Shown: positions 52,804-61,897, counted from the first letter of the stretch. The stretch: 64,000 nt of DNA from Candidatus Desulfofervidus auxilii (GCA_030262725.1 JAJSZS010000007.1:47476-111475), one strand, 5' to 3'. Notes: generated by a model from the letters alone, not told the origin. Numbers and translations: made by a program.

Positions 52804-54453
52804 ATGAAAACATCCGGATATCCAGAAAGTTTACAGGAGTCATTGGCAAAGGTAGAAAGTTCAAGGGCTAAGAGAGTTGAATTAGCTAAAAAACAAAAGT
52901 ATTTCCATAAACTCTCACCTAATGAATATGAAGAAATTTTAAAAAAATATCATCCAGATTATAAGCCTGAAGGCAGAAAAAGATTAAAGGTTGGCCCAAA
53001 TAAAGGAGAAAAATTACAAACAGAATTAATTGAAATATTACAAGGACAACCATGGATTGATCCTATTGATTTTAAAAAGAGATTAAAATCGCCTGATTTT
53101 AGTACCGATGTTTTAATTATTGGTGGAGGAGGGGCTGGAAGTACAGCTGCTTTAATGGCATCAGAAAATGGTTGTCAAGTGATTTTGGCAACAAAATTAA
53201 GACATGGGGATGCTAATACCATAATGGCAGAAGGAGGAATTCAGGCAGCTGATTTACCTTATGATTCACCTTATTATCACTTTTTAGATACAATTGGAGG
53301 GGGTCACTTCACTAATGACAAAAGGTTAGTAAGAACTTTAGTTTTAGATGCACCTATTGTTATTAAATGGCTTGAGGATCTAGGTGTAATGTTTGATAAG
53401 GAGCCAGATGGTACAATGAAGGAGTTAAAGGGAGGTGGTCTTTGTCGTCGTCGGATGCATTCTTCAAAAGATATGACAGGTCTAGAGATTATGAGAGTTT
53501 TACGAGATGAAGTTAGAAATAGAGCAGATAGGATTGAAATTTTGGAATTTTGTCCTGCTGTTGAGCTATTGTTAGATGAAACTGGAGCTATAGGTGGAGC
53601 AATTTTATATAACTTAGAAACAGAAGAATTTTTGGTAGCAAAGGCAAAGGCAGTAATTTTAGCTACTGGTGGTTATGGTCGTTTACACTTATATGGTTTT
53701 GCTACTACAAATCACTATGGAGCAACAGGAGATGGTTTAGTATTAGGTTATCGTTTAGGTATTCCTCTAAGAAATTTAAAATATGCCCAATTTCATCCTA
53801 CAGGAGCTGCTTTTCCTGAACAATGCATAGGGATGCTTATTACTGAAAAAGTGAGAACCCTTGGAGCAGAGCCAATTAATTGTGATGGAGAAAGATTTTG
53901 TCATCCCCTTGAGCCAAGGGATGTGGAATCAGCTTTAATTATACGAGAATGTGTTGAAAGAAATAAAGGTGTAATTACGCCTACTGGTAGGGTTGGAGTT
54001 TGGCTTGATTCACCGATGATTGATATGATTTGGGGTGAAGGCACAGTTGAGAAAGCATTGGCAAGTAAATACTTACAATTTAAAAGGTATGGAATTGATA
54101 TTGCTAAAGAGCCCATGCTTGTTTTTCCCACTTTACATTATCAAAATGGAGGTTTGGCTATTAATGAATGGGGTGAGACAGTAATACCTGGGCTCTTTGC
54201 AGCTGGAGAGGTAACAGGTGGAGTGCATGGAGATAATCGATTGATGGGTAATTCCCTCTTGGACATAAATGTCTTTGGTAGAAGAGCAGGAACAAAGGCA
54301 GCAGAATTTGCTAAAAAAAGAAAAAAAGTAAAGTCACTTACTTTAAAACATCTTGAAGAATATCTTAAAGCCTTAAAAGAAGCCAAGATAAAGCCACAAA
54401 AAAAATCGCCTATTATTTTGCCTGATTATAGGAAAAAAGAGATATTGGGGTAA
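52804..54453 (+). CDS. Fumarate reductase-like flavoprotein subunit without covalent-FAD histidine
   Basis: A 549-aa flavoprotein. A helical N-terminal extension of about 100 residues precedes the FAD motif DVLIIGGGGAGSTAALMA. Catalytic residues of fumarate reductase are all present: H331 (FHPTG), E348/R351 (TEKVR), R372 (EPRD), H445 (TLHYQNGG) and R479 (VHGDNRLMGNSLL). The His that covalently binds FAD in FrdA/SdhA (SHT-AEGG) is replaced by N138 (ANTIMAEGG). The usual long C-terminal helical domain is short. No membrane-anchor gene is adjacent. It should reduce fumarate in the rTCA cycle; the donor is unknown. Confidence 0.87.
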   Translation: MKTSGYPESLQESLAKVESSRAKRVELAKKQKYFHKLSPNEYEEILKKYHPDYKPEGRKRLKVGPNKGEKLQTELIEILQGQPWIDPIDFKKRLKSPDFSTDVLIIGGGGAGSTAALMASENGCQVILATKLRHGDANTIMAEGGIQAADLPYDSPYYHFLDTIGGGHFTNDKRLVRTLVLDAPIVIKWLEDLGVMFDKEPDGTMKELKGGGLCRRRMHSSKDMTGLEIMRVLRDEVRNRADRIEILEFCPAVELLLDETGAIGGAILYNLETEEFLVAKAKAVILATGGYGRLHLYGFATTNHYGATGDGLVLGYRLGIPLRNLKYAQFHPTGAAFPEQCIGMLITEKVRTLGAEPINCDGERFCHPLEPRDVESALIIRECVERNKGVITPTGRVGVWLDSPMIDMIWGEGTVEKALASKYLQFKRYGIDIAKEPMLVFPTLHYQNGGLAINEWGETVIPGLFAAGEVTGGVHGDNRLMGNSLLDINVFGRRAGTKAAEFAKKRKKVKSLTLKHLEEYLKALKEAKIKPQKKSPIILPDYRKKEILG

Positions 54454-54460
54454 ATTTGAA

Positions 54461-55612
54461 ATGAAAATTCATGAGTATCAAGCAAAGGAGCTATTTAAAA
54501 AATTTTTTATTTCTGTACCTGAAGGAAGATTAGCAGAAACAGTAGATGAAGTAAGACAGATTGCTGAAGAATTAGGTTTGCCTTTAGTAATTAAAGCTCA
54601 GATTCAAGCAGGTGGTCGAGGTAAAGGAGGGGGTATAAAACTGGCTAAAACTTTAGAAGAGGCAAAAAATATTGCTCAAAGTTTATTAGGAAAACCTTTG
54701 ATCACACCTCAAACTGGACCAGAAGGGAAGATAGTAAGAAAGGTTTTAGTAGAAAAGGCAGTTAATATTAAAAAAGAATTTTATGTAGGTCTTGTGATAG
54801 ATAGAAGTAAAAATAGACCAGTTATAATGGTCAGCCCTGCTGGTGGAATGGAGATAGAAGAGCTGGCTAGAGAAAAGCCAGAGTTAATTTTTAAAGAAAC
54901 AATTGATCCTTTTTTAGGATTTTTACCTTATCAAGCAAGAAATTTATGTTTTAAAACCGGTCTTCCTGTAAAAGAGGCAACAAAATTATTAATTTCTTTA
55001 TATAAATTATTTGTGGATTATGATTGCTCATTAGCTGAAATAAATCCATTAGCTATTACAGAAGATAATAAGCTTTTGGCTATAGATGCCAAATTAAATT
55101 TTGATGATAGTGCCCTTTATCGCCATCCAGATATAAAAGAGATGCTTGATCCAGAAGAACTTGATCCACTTGAATATGAGGCAATGAAACATCGCTTAAA
55201 TTATGTTCGTTTAGATGGAAATGTAGGTATTATGGTAAATGGTGCAGGTTTGGCTATGGCAACTATGGATGTAATTAAGCTTTATGGAGCAAAACCAGCC
55301 AATTTTTTAGATGTAGGTGGTGGGGCAAATGTAGAGATGATTTCTCAGGGATTAAAGATTTTACTTTCTGATCCAAATGTAAAATTGATTTTTATTAATA
55401 TTTTTGGTGGCATATTGCGTTGTGATGTTTTAGCAGAGGGACTAATTGAGGCAGCTAAAAAAGTAAATATTAATGTGCCAATTTTAATAAGATTAGAAGG
55501 TACAAATGTGGAAAAAGGGCGTAAGATGCTTTCTGATTCAGATTTAAATTTTATTGTGGCAAAGGATATTAGTGATGCAGGAAAAAAGATTATGGAGATT
55601 TTAAGGGGTTGA
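54461..55612 (+). CDS. sucC: Succinyl-CoA synthetase beta subunit
   Basis: A 383-aa ATP-grasp subunit. Blocks: [47 protein letters not shown] and the C-terminal [20 protein letters not shown] with [16 protein letters not shown]. It activates succinate to succinyl-CoA with SucD and a nucleoside triphosphate. Length is standard. It follows the fumarate reductase pair by 7 nt. Confidence 0.96.
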   Translation: MKIHEYQAKELFKKFFISVPEGRLAETVDEVRQIAEELGLPLVIKAQIQAGGRGKGGGIKLAKTLEEAKNIAQSLLGKPLITPQTGPEGKIVRKVLVEKAVNIKKEFYVGLVIDRSKNRPVIMVSPAGGMEIEELAREKPELIFKETIDPFLGFLPYQARNLCFKTGLPVKEATKLLISLYKLFVDYDCSLAEINPLAITEDNKLLAIDAKLNFDDSALYRHPDIKEMLDPEELDPLEYEAMKHRLNYVRLDGNVGIMVNGAGLAMATMDVIKLYGAKPANFLDVGGGANVEMISQGLKILLSDPNVKLIFINIFGGILRCDVLAEGLIEAAKKVNINVPILIRLEGTNVEKGRKMLSDSDLNFIVAKDISDAGKKIMEILRG

Positions 55613-55614
55613 AT

Positions 55615-56493
55615 ATGGCTATTTTAGTGAATGAAGATACAAAAGTGCTTGTTCAAGGTATTACTGGAAAAGAAGGTGCATTTCATACAAAACAGATGCT
55701 TTCTTATGGAACAAAAATTGTTGCAGGAGTAACACCTGGCAAAGGAGGGCAGGAGATAGAGGGAGTGCCAGTATTTAATACTGTGGAAGAAGCAGTAAAA
55801 GAGACAGGAGCAAATGCTTCAGTTATATTTGTACCAGCTCCATTTGCTCCTGATGCCATTTATGAAGCTACTTCTGCTGGAATAAAGTTAATTGTTTGTA
55901 TTACAGAAGGTATACCTACTTTTGATATGATGAAGGTAAAGCGTTATTTAGAAGAACATCCTGATGTAACACTTATTGGCCCGAATTGTCCTGGTTTAAT
56001 TGCCCCTCCATTTAAATGTAAGCTTGGGATAATGCCTGGTCATATTCATACTCCTGGTTCAATTGGTGTTGTTTCTCGCAGTGGTACGCTTACTTATGAA
56101 ATAGACTATCAATTAACATTAGCTGGCTTAGGTCAAACTACTTGTGTTGGTATTGGTGGTGATGCCATTCCTGGAAGCAGTTTTATTGATATTTTAAAGC
56201 TATTCAATGAAGATGAAGAGACAAAGGGTGTGGTTATGGTAGGAGAGATTGGTGGTACAGCTGAAGAAGAGGCAGCTATATATATCAAAAAATACTTTAA
56301 AAAGCCAGTTATAGCTTTTATTGCTGGACGCACAGCCCCTCCTGGAAAACGTATGGGACACGCTGGTGCTATCATTTCTGGAGGTCAAGGGACAGCTGAA
56401 AGCAAAATAAAGGCTTTAAAAGAAGCAGGTATCTTTGTAGCTGAAGATTTAGGTAAACTTGGAGAAACTGTAAAAGAAGTGGTGGGTGTATAA
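55615..56493 (+). CDS. sucD: Succinyl-CoA synthetase alpha subunit
   Basis: A 292-aa subunit with the CoA-binding Rossmann domain ([34 protein letters not shown]) and the active-site phosphohistidine in [23 protein letters not shown] 55615 follows AAGGGG; an in-frame TTG at 55609 is rejected. It is 2 nt after suc[21 protein letters not shown] is the conserved nucleotide-site loop. Confidence 0.96.
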   Translation: MAILVNEDTKVLVQGITGKEGAFHTKQMLSYGTKIVAGVTPGKGGQEIEGVPVFNTVEEAVKETGANASVIFVPAPFAPDAIYEATSAGIKLIVCITEGIPTFDMMKVKRYLEEHPDVTLIGPNCPGLIAPPFKCKLGIMPGHIHTPGSIGVVSRSGTLTYEIDYQLTLAGLGQTTCVGIGGDAIPGSSFIDILKLFNEDEETKGVVMVGEIGGTAEEEAAIYIKKYFKKPVIAFIAGRTAPPGKRMGHAGAIISGGQGTAESKIKALKEAGIFVAEDLGKLGETVKEVVGV

Positions 56494-58281
56494 ATGGCAC
56501 AAAAAAAGAAAAAATTGCCAAGACATGCCTTTTTAAAATGTCGAGGAGGTAAAAGGGCACAGCGTACATTTGAATATCCAAGTGATTTAGATTGTAAAGA
56601 GGCAGTAAAAAGATATGGTATTAATCTTTTATGTAAGATTGGTTGTCTTGGGCTTGGTAGTTGCGTTAAAGCCTGTCCAGAAGAAGCAATTGTTATTGGT
56701 GAGCAAGGATTGCCTATTATTGATGAAGAAAAATGCATTGGTTGTGGTAAGTGTATAGCAGCTTGTCCTCAAAAAGTTCTAGAATTGGTTTCTCCTATTT
56801 CACCTATTTTACGTTTTAATCGTACTGATGATTGCTTAGCACCATGTCAACAAGCCTGTCCTGCTCAGATAGATATTCCAAGGTTTATTCAAAAAATTAA
56901 AGCAGGCGATTATAAAAAGGCACTTTCTATAATTAAAGAACATATGCCTATGCCTTTAATATTAGGTAGGGTATGTCCAAGACCCTGTGAAGAGCACTGT
57001 CGTCGTAATCAAATAGATGAACCTGTAGCCATTAATTATTTAAAGCGTTTTGTAGCAGATTATGAATGGAAAAAAGGAGAAAGATCATCTGTATTTATTG
57101 CTCCTGATACTGGATATAAAGTAGCCATTATTGGAGGAGGGCCAGCCGGGCTTGCCTGTGCCTATTTTTTACGCCGTTTAGGTCATAAAGTGACTATTTT
57201 TGAAGCTATGCCTAATTTAGGTGGCATGTTGCGTTATGGAATTCCAGATTTTAGATTACCTCAAAGAATATTAGATTGGGAAATAGAAGGCATTTTAAAA
57301 CTAGGAATTGAAGTTCAGACACAAAAGGCGTTAGGAAAAGATTTTACTTTAGCTGATCTGCATAAGGATTATGAAGCTATTTTTTTGGCTATTGGTGCTT
57401 GGAAAGGTCGGGAATTAAAAATTGAAGGAAAAGATATAAAAGGTGTGATTTCTGGGATAAAATTTTTAAGGGAAGTTGCTGAAGGCAAAAGACCAGAATT
57501 AGGGAAAAAGGTGATAGTAATTGGTGGTGGCAATGTAGCTATGGATGCGGCAAGGACTGCCTTAAGGCTTGGAGCAAAAGAAGTCTGTATTGTCTATCGA
57601 AGGAGCAGAACAGAAATGCCTGCTCTAAAAGAGGAAATAGAAGCAGCTGAAGAAGAGGGGATAAAATTTATTTTTTTAACTGCTCCTTTGTGTTTTGTTG
57701 GAGAAAATGGTCATTTATCTGCATTAAAATGTATTAAGATGAAATTAGGTGAACCAGATGAAAGTGGCCGCTGTCGTCCTATTCCTATTCCTGGTACTGA
57801 GGAATATCTACCTGCAAATACAGTAATTCTGGCTATTGGTCAGCAGCCTGATACTGAATTTTTAAAAAATGATCCTATTGGTAAAGACTTAGAAATTAGT
57901 AAAAGAGGTACAGTTGTTGTTAATCCTGAAACTTACCAAACAAACATTCCATTTATTTTTGCTGCCGGAGATGCTGTATTGGGGCCAAAGCGGGTAGTAG
58001 ATGCTATTGGTACAGCTAGATTAGCGGCAAGAAGTATTCATCTATTTTTGAAAAAAGGTGAAGTAAAAATTATTCAGAATAGACTTAAAGAGTTTTTGCC
58101 AGAACCTGTTATAGATAAACAAAAAATAAAAATTTTACCTCGTCAGAAAATGCCTAAACGTGCTGTTGCTGAAAGGATAAAAGATTTTGAAGAGATAGAA
58201 AAGGGTTTTAATGAAGAAATAGCATTAACAGAGGCAAAAAGATGTCTCAACTGTGGCCTAACTTGCTATGGTGAGGAATAA
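56494..58281 (+). CDS. GltD-like NAD(P)H flavoprotein with N-terminal RnfB-type ferredoxin domain
   Basis: A 595-aa protein. The N-terminal region (about 30-105) has RnfB-like cysteine clusters (CKIGCLGLGSCVKACP and CIGCGKCIAACP). Residues about 110-195 form the GltD/DPYD-type FeS helical domain (CLAPCQQACPAQIDIPRF, GRVCPRPCEEHCRRNQIDEP). The FAD site is AIIGGGPAGLACAYFLRRLG and the NAD(P)H site is VIVIGGGNVAMDAARTALRLG, followed by VYRRSRTEMPA. The C-terminus has a CLNCGLTC motif. It resembles NfnB/GltB-small-subunit proteins that move electrons between NAD(P)H and ferredoxin. It abuts sucD and overlaps the next gene by 14 nt. The partner is probably HdrABC or Kor (inference). Confidence 0.85.
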   Translation: MAQKKKKLPRHAFLKCRGGKRAQRTFEYPSDLDCKEAVKRYGINLLCKIGCLGLGSCVKACPEEAIVIGEQGLPIIDEEKCIGCGKCIAACPQKVLELVSPISPILRFNRTDDCLAPCQQACPAQIDIPRFIQKIKAGDYKKALSIIKEHMPMPLILGRVCPRPCEEHCRRNQIDEPVAINYLKRFVADYEWKKGERSSVFIAPDTGYKVAIIGGGPAGLACAYFLRRLGHKVTIFEAMPNLGGMLRYGIPDFRLPQRILDWEIEGILKLGIEVQTQKALGKDFTLADLHKDYEAIFLAIGAWKGRELKIEGKDIKGVISGIKFLREVAEGKRPELGKKVIVIGGGNVAMDAARTALRLGAKEVCIVYRRSRTEMPALKEEIEAAEEEGIKFIFLTAPLCFVGENGHLSALKCIKMKLGEPDESGRCRPIPIPGTEEYLPANTVILAIGQQPDTEFLKNDPIGKDLEISKRGTVVVNPETYQTNIPFIFAAGDAVLGPKRVVDAIGTARLAARSIHLFLKKGEVKIIQNRLKEFLPEPVIDKQKIKILPRQKMPKRAVAERIKDFEEIEKGFNEEIALTEAKRCLNCGLTCYGEE

Positions 58282-60049
58282 TAAAAAGCAATTTATTTCA
58301 CCTTGTCGTTATGCCTGTCCACTTATGAGACCTATTCAAAGGCATAATATTATTTTAGGACAATTAGCCAAAAAGGTAAAAGTACAAGGAGATGAAAAAA
58401 CTTTTTTAAATCTCTATGATGAATGGTTTAATTTTAATCCATTATTTGGTATTTGCGGTTATGTATGTGGTATTTGTGAAGATTTTTGTAATCGACTTAA
58501 AGTAGATGAAAAAGTGCACATTCGGCTTATTGAAAGGTTTTTATTTGATTGGTACAAAGATGCAGTTATAAAGGGAAAAATTCCTCCATATCGTTCCTTT
58601 AATATCTTTCCTTTAAAAGAGAAAGTGGCAATAATAGGTAGCGGACCTGCAGGTTTAACTGCTGCTTTCTTTTTAGCTAAAGAAGGTTATCAAGTTACTA
58701 TATTTGAAACAAAAAAAAGACCTGGTGGAGCTTTATATCTTATTCCTTCATTTCGTTTACCTAAAGAAGTAGTCAATTTTGTTGTAGACCAAATAATTAC
58801 TCCTTTAAATATTAAGTTAGAACTAAATACAAAAATACCTATTACTGAGCTTAAAAAAGATTATAAAGCTATTATTATTGCCACTGGTACACCATTACCT
58901 CGTCCTGTACCACCATTTGCTAAAGGTTTTGAAGGTGTAGAAAGTGCTATTGAGATTCTTTCTCAAATTAGTGAAGGTACAATAGATAAAGGGAAATATC
59001 AGGGAAAACAAGTAGTAGTTATTGGTGGTAGTGGTGTGGCTATTGATGTTGCACGCTCTATAAGAAGATTAGGAGCAAATGTAAGTCTTGCTTGCCTTGA
59101 ATCAGAGGATAGAACTTCTAAAGATGGTATTTTAGCTAATATAGAAGATGAGAGATGTGGAAAAGAAGAAGGCATAACTTTTTATTATTCTTATGGATTA
59201 CAAAAAATAGAAAAAGAAAATAATAAACTTAAACTTATTTTTATTAAATGTACTTCTGTTTATGATTTAAAAGATGGAATAAAAATTTTTAATCCCCAAT
59301 TTGATTCAAGTGATACTATGTTTCTTACTACCAATTATCTTGTATTTGCTATTGGTCAGGTACCTGACAGGGAATACTTAAAAGAAATACTGGATGAGAA
59401 TGGACGCTTAAATGTAGATCCTGTTACTTTAGCCACCTCAGTAGAGGGTATCTTTGTTGCTGGTGATGTTTTTAGAATTGGCAGAGTAGCTGATGCAATT
59501 AAAGCAGGAAAGAAAGTAGCTGAATCAGTAAAGCATTTTCTTAAAAATCAAGATTTAAAGACCAATCAAGAAAAAAAAGATTTTATTGTTGTTGAATTAC
59601 CTTGCCAAATAGAGCGAATCCCAAAAAAACCTGCACAATATCCAAGCTTTTTGCCAGTTGAAGAGCGCTTAAAAGGTTTTTCCTTACAACAGAGGGGATT
59701 GAATCTAGATGAGGTTATCCTTGAGACAAGTCGATGTTTACATTGTGATTACTGTGAAAACTGTGAAGCTTGTATTGCATTAGGATTTAGAGAAAAAGTT
59801 TATAAAATGTATGTTATTGAAGAAAATTGTGATGGCTGTGGTTATTGTGTAGATGTTTGTGTATATAATGCTATAAAACTTATTGAATATATAAAAAATG
59901 GTGAAATAAAAAAGACTGTAGAAATAAATACTATGAGTTGTCGCGGCTGTGGAGCTTGTCAAGCTACTTGTCCAAAAGAGGGATGTGCTATTCCTGGTTT
60001 TAGTATAAAAGAACTTAAAGCAGAATTAGAAAAACATTTACATGCATGA
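58268..60049 (+). CDS. GltD-like flavoprotein with C-terminal 2x[4Fe-4S] ferredoxin domain
   Basis: A 593-aa protein distantly repeating the previous one. A modified N-terminal FeS helical domain (CRYACPLMRPI, GICGYVCGICEDFCNRL) is followed by FAD site AIIGSGPAGLTAAFFLAKEG and nucleotide site VVVIGGSGVAIDVARSIRRLG. The C-terminal domain (about 490-593) has CLHCDYCENCEAC, CDGCGYCVDVC and CRGCGACQATCP, ending in a segment like the HdrA C-terminus (AIPGFSIKELKAELEKHL). The NAD(P)H-side VYRR motif of its neighbour is not preserved (SLACLESEDR). Probably an electron-transfer adaptor between pyridine nucleotide and the Hdr/ferredoxin pool; substrate not shown. Confidence 0.8.
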   Translation: MVRNNKKQFISPCRYACPLMRPIQRHNIILGQLAKKVKVQGDEKTFLNLYDEWFNFNPLFGICGYVCGICEDFCNRLKVDEKVHIRLIERFLFDWYKDAVIKGKIPPYRSFNIFPLKEKVAIIGSGPAGLTAAFFLAKEGYQVTIFETKKRPGGALYLIPSFRLPKEVVNFVVDQIITPLNIKLELNTKIPITELKKDYKAIIIATGTPLPRPVPPFAKGFEGVESAIEILSQISEGTIDKGKYQGKQVVVIGGSGVAIDVARSIRRLGANVSLACLESEDRTSKDGILANIEDERCGKEEGITFYYSYGLQKIEKENNKLKLIFIKCTSVYDLKDGIKIFNPQFDSSDTMFLTTNYLVFAIGQVPDREYLKEILDENGRLNVDPVTLATSVEGIFVAGDVFRIGRVADAIKAGKKVAESVKHFLKNQDLKTNQEKKDFIVVELPCQIERIPKKPAQYPSFLPVEERLKGFSLQQRGLNLDEVILETSRCLHCDYCENCEACIALGFREKVYKMYVIEENCDGCGYCVDVCVYNAIKLIEYIKNGEIKKTVEINTMSCRGCGACQATCPKEGCAIPGFSIKELKAELEKHLHA

Positions 60050-60761
60050 AGAAATTAAAAAAGCATGTAAAATTATATCAGATACAAAGAAATTAACTGT
60101 TCTTACTGGTGCTGGTATTTCAGCTGAAAGCGGAATACCTACATTTAGAGGTCCTGGAGGTCTTTGGCAAAAATATAATGTAGCTGAACTTGCTACTCCA
60201 GAAGCATTTAAAAAAGACCCAAAACTTGTTTGGGAATTTTATAACTGGCGAAGGGAATTAATTTCAAAGGCAAAATGTAATCCTGCTCATAAAGCATTAG
60301 TTAAATTAGAAGAAAAAATGCCTAAATTTTGTCTGATTACTCAAAATATAGATGGTCTTCATCTTAAAGCAGGTAATAGAAATATTATAGAACTTCATGG
60401 AAATATCTGGTGGGTAAGGTGTACAAGATGTAGCTTTTTAAAAGAAGATAGAAGAGTACCTTTACCTTTTCCACCCCTTTGCCCAAACTGTCAAAATTTG
60501 CTCCGTCCGCATGTTGTTTGGTTTGGTGAACCTTTAGATCTTGATATATTAAACCTAGCAATAAGAGAAGCAGAAACTGCAGAAACTTTTTTAATTATAG
60601 GTACATCAGCTACTGTTCAGCCAGCAGCTTCTTTAATATGGCTAGCTAAAGAAAAAGGTGCTTTTTTAATTGAGATAAACCCAGAACCCAGTGAAGCTAC
60701 ACCTATTGTAGATATTTATCTCAAGGGAAAATCAGGGGAAATATTACCTAAATTGGTTTAG
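60042..60761 (+). CDS. cobB: Sir2-family NAD-dependent deacylase (probable desuccinylase type)
   Basis: A 239-aa sirtuin. NAD motif LTGAGISAESGIPTFRG, ITQNIDGLHLKAG, catalytic His in ELHGNIWWVRC, and the zinc site CTRCSF ... CPNCQN. The Y67-x2-R70 motif (FYNWRRE) is the class III feature that in SIRT5 and E. coli CobB binds acidic acyl groups such as succinyl. It overlaps the previous gene by 8 nt and ends the rTCA operon. Its place in a succinyl-CoA-producing operon suggests removal of lysine succinylation; that link is inference. Confidence 0.92.
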   Translation: MHEEIKKACKIISDTKKLTVLTGAGISAESGIPTFRGPGGLWQKYNVAELATPEAFKKDPKLVWEFYNWRRELISKAKCNPAHKALVKLEEKMPKFCLITQNIDGLHLKAGNRNIIELHGNIWWVRCTRCSFLKEDRRVPLPFPPLCPNCQNLLRPHVVWFGEPLDLDILNLAIREAETAETFLIIGTSATVQPAASLIWLAKEKGAFLIEINPEPSEATPIVDIYLKGKSGEILPKLV

Positions 60762-60770
60762 CTAGGATTC

Positions 60771-60799
60771 TTGACAAAATTAGGCTTTAAATATACAAA
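60771..60799 (+). promoter_or_regulatory. Predicted sigma-70 promoter of tRNA-Pro
   Basis: TTGACA (60771-60776), a 17-nt spacer and TACAAA (60794-60799). The start would fall near 60806, just before the tRNA at 60812. Confidence 0.5.
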
Positions 60800-60811
60800 G
60801 ATTATATAGGT

Positions 60812-60888
60812 CGGGACGTGGCGCAGCCTGGTAGCGCACCTGCATGGGGCGCAGGTGGTCGCAGGTTCAAATCCTGTCGTCCCGACCA
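60812..60888 (+). tRNA. tRNA-Pro (anticodon GGG)
   Basis: A 77-nt cloverleaf with acceptor arm CGGGACG / CGTCCCG, D arm GCGC-AGCCTGGTA-GCGC, anticodon arm CCTGC-ATGGGGC-GCAGG (anticodon GGG), T arm with GGTTCAAATCC, discriminator A and an encoded CCA (60886-60888). It reads CCC and CCU proline codons. It is a single tRNA separating the rTCA operon from the accessory zone. The first base after CCA is the last base of the Uma2 stop codon on the opposite strand. Confidence 0.96.
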
Positions 60889-61476
60889 TTAAAAAATTTC
60901 TTTTACTTTTATCTTAAAACCAGGAAGAATTTTTGAGCTAGCGACTTGAGATGAACTATATTTACCTAAAAGTATATATTTTCTTTCTTTTAAAGTATAA
61001 ACTTCTACAATCTTTTTTTCAGGGTCTACCAGCCAATACTCCTTTACCCCTGCTTTAGCATATTCATTAAATTTATCCACCCTATCGATCCTTTCTGTAT
61101 TGGGTGATATTATTTCTATGATAAGGTCTGGAACTCCATAAAATTTTTCTCCTGCTCTATCAGAATGCTCCTTTGACAAAAAGAATATATCAGGTTCTCT
61201 TATCTTTCCAGGCCAAAGCCTTACAGGAAGTGGTGCAATAAGTACTTCGCCTAAGTTTCTTTCTTTGACAAATGTCCTTAATCTAAAAGCCAACTCTAGA
61301 AGAACAATTTGATGGCTCCTTGTAGGATGTGGTGGCATTATAAGCTTCCCTTCTGATAGCTCCACATAAAGGTTTGTGTCAGGAAGGGAAAAGTAGTCCT
61401 CTTCAGTCCACTCTCCTTGAGAAGGATATAAATTGGCTACTTCAAGCGTCAAATCTCTCTTTATCTCTGTCTGCAT
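60889..61476 (-). CDS. Uma2-family putative endonuclease (DUF820)
   Basis: A 195-aa protein of the Uma2/DUF820 family, with a PD-(D/E)xK-like fold. Visible features: WTEEDYFSLPDTNLYVELSEGKL at the N-terminus, HQIVLLELAFRLRTF, the metal-site segments REPDIFFLSKEH and PDLIIEIISPNT, and KFNEYAKAGVKEYWLVDPEKK. The family is abundant in cyanobacteria and some thermophiles, often in many copies and possibly linked to mobile elements; its biological role is not established. It faces the tRNA tail to tail with no gap. Confidence 0.85.
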   Translation of the reverse strand: MQTEIKRDLTLEVANLYPSQGEWTEEDYFSLPDTNLYVELSEGKLIMPPHPTRSHQIVLLELAFRLRTFVKERNLGEVLIAPLPVRLWPGKIREPDIFFLSKEHSDRAGEKFYGVPDLIIEIISPNTERIDRVDKFNEYAKAGVKEYWLVDPEKKIVEVYTLKERKYILLGKYSSSQVASSKILPGFKIKVKEIF

Positions 61477-61557
61477 AGTCTTAACTTACCTCAAAAGGTA
61501 TAAACATGCAACGTATCCGACAGTGGTTTTTTAAAGCGTATTACATCACAAAAAGTC

Positions 61558-61587
61558 TTGAAAAACAAGGGCATATTGTGGTATATG
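61558..61587 (+). promoter_or_regulatory. Candidate promoter of the HU gene
   Basis: TTGAAA (61558-61563), an 18-nt spacer and TATATG (61582-61587), about 38 nt before the HU ATG. The match is modest. Confidence 0.35.
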
Positions 61588-61624
61588 GGAAATACTTAAA
61601 AATTAAAAGAAAAAGGAGGTTATT

Positions 61625-61897
61625 ATGACAAAACAGGAACTTGTTAAGGAAGTGGCATCAAGGACAAGTATGAAAAAAGCTGATGTTATTAAGATAATTG
61701 ATAGTCTGGTTGAAGTGGTAAGGACACAGCTTGCAGAGGGAAAGAAAGTGAGGATTAACGGTCTTGGAATATTTAACGTGGTGAAACGCAACAAGAGGAC
61801 AGTGAGAAATCCTCAAACAGGAAAGAAAATGACTGTGCCTGAGAAAAATGTGGTAAAGTTTAAGGCAGCAAAGGCTTTAAATGATGCTATTAAGTAG
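61625..61897 (+). CDS. hup: HU/IHF-family DNA-binding protein
   Basis: A 90-aa nucleoid protein. N-terminal helices (TKQELVKEVASRTSMKKADV), the beta-arm region starting GKKVRINGLGIFNVVKRNKR with the RNPQTGKKM tip carrying the intercalating Pro, and the C-terminal helix VVKFKAAKALNDAI are typical of HU. A strong AAAGGAGGT site precedes the ATG. It is monocistronic. Whether it is the main chromosomal HU or an island-borne copy cannot be judged here. Confidence 0.94.
   Translation: MTKQELVKEVASRTSMKKADVIKIIDSLVEVVRTQLAEGKKVRINGLGIFNVVKRNKRTVRNPQTGKKMTVPEKNVVKFKAAKALNDAIK

Noticed and set aside
56385..56738. Minus-strand open frame of 117 codons under sucD and the first GltD-like gene
   Set aside because: Antisense of two firmly identified genes; no start signal.
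61506..61628. 40-codon open frame ending over the HU start
   Set aside because: No ribosome site and no recognisable motif; the stretch is better explained as the HU promoter and leader.
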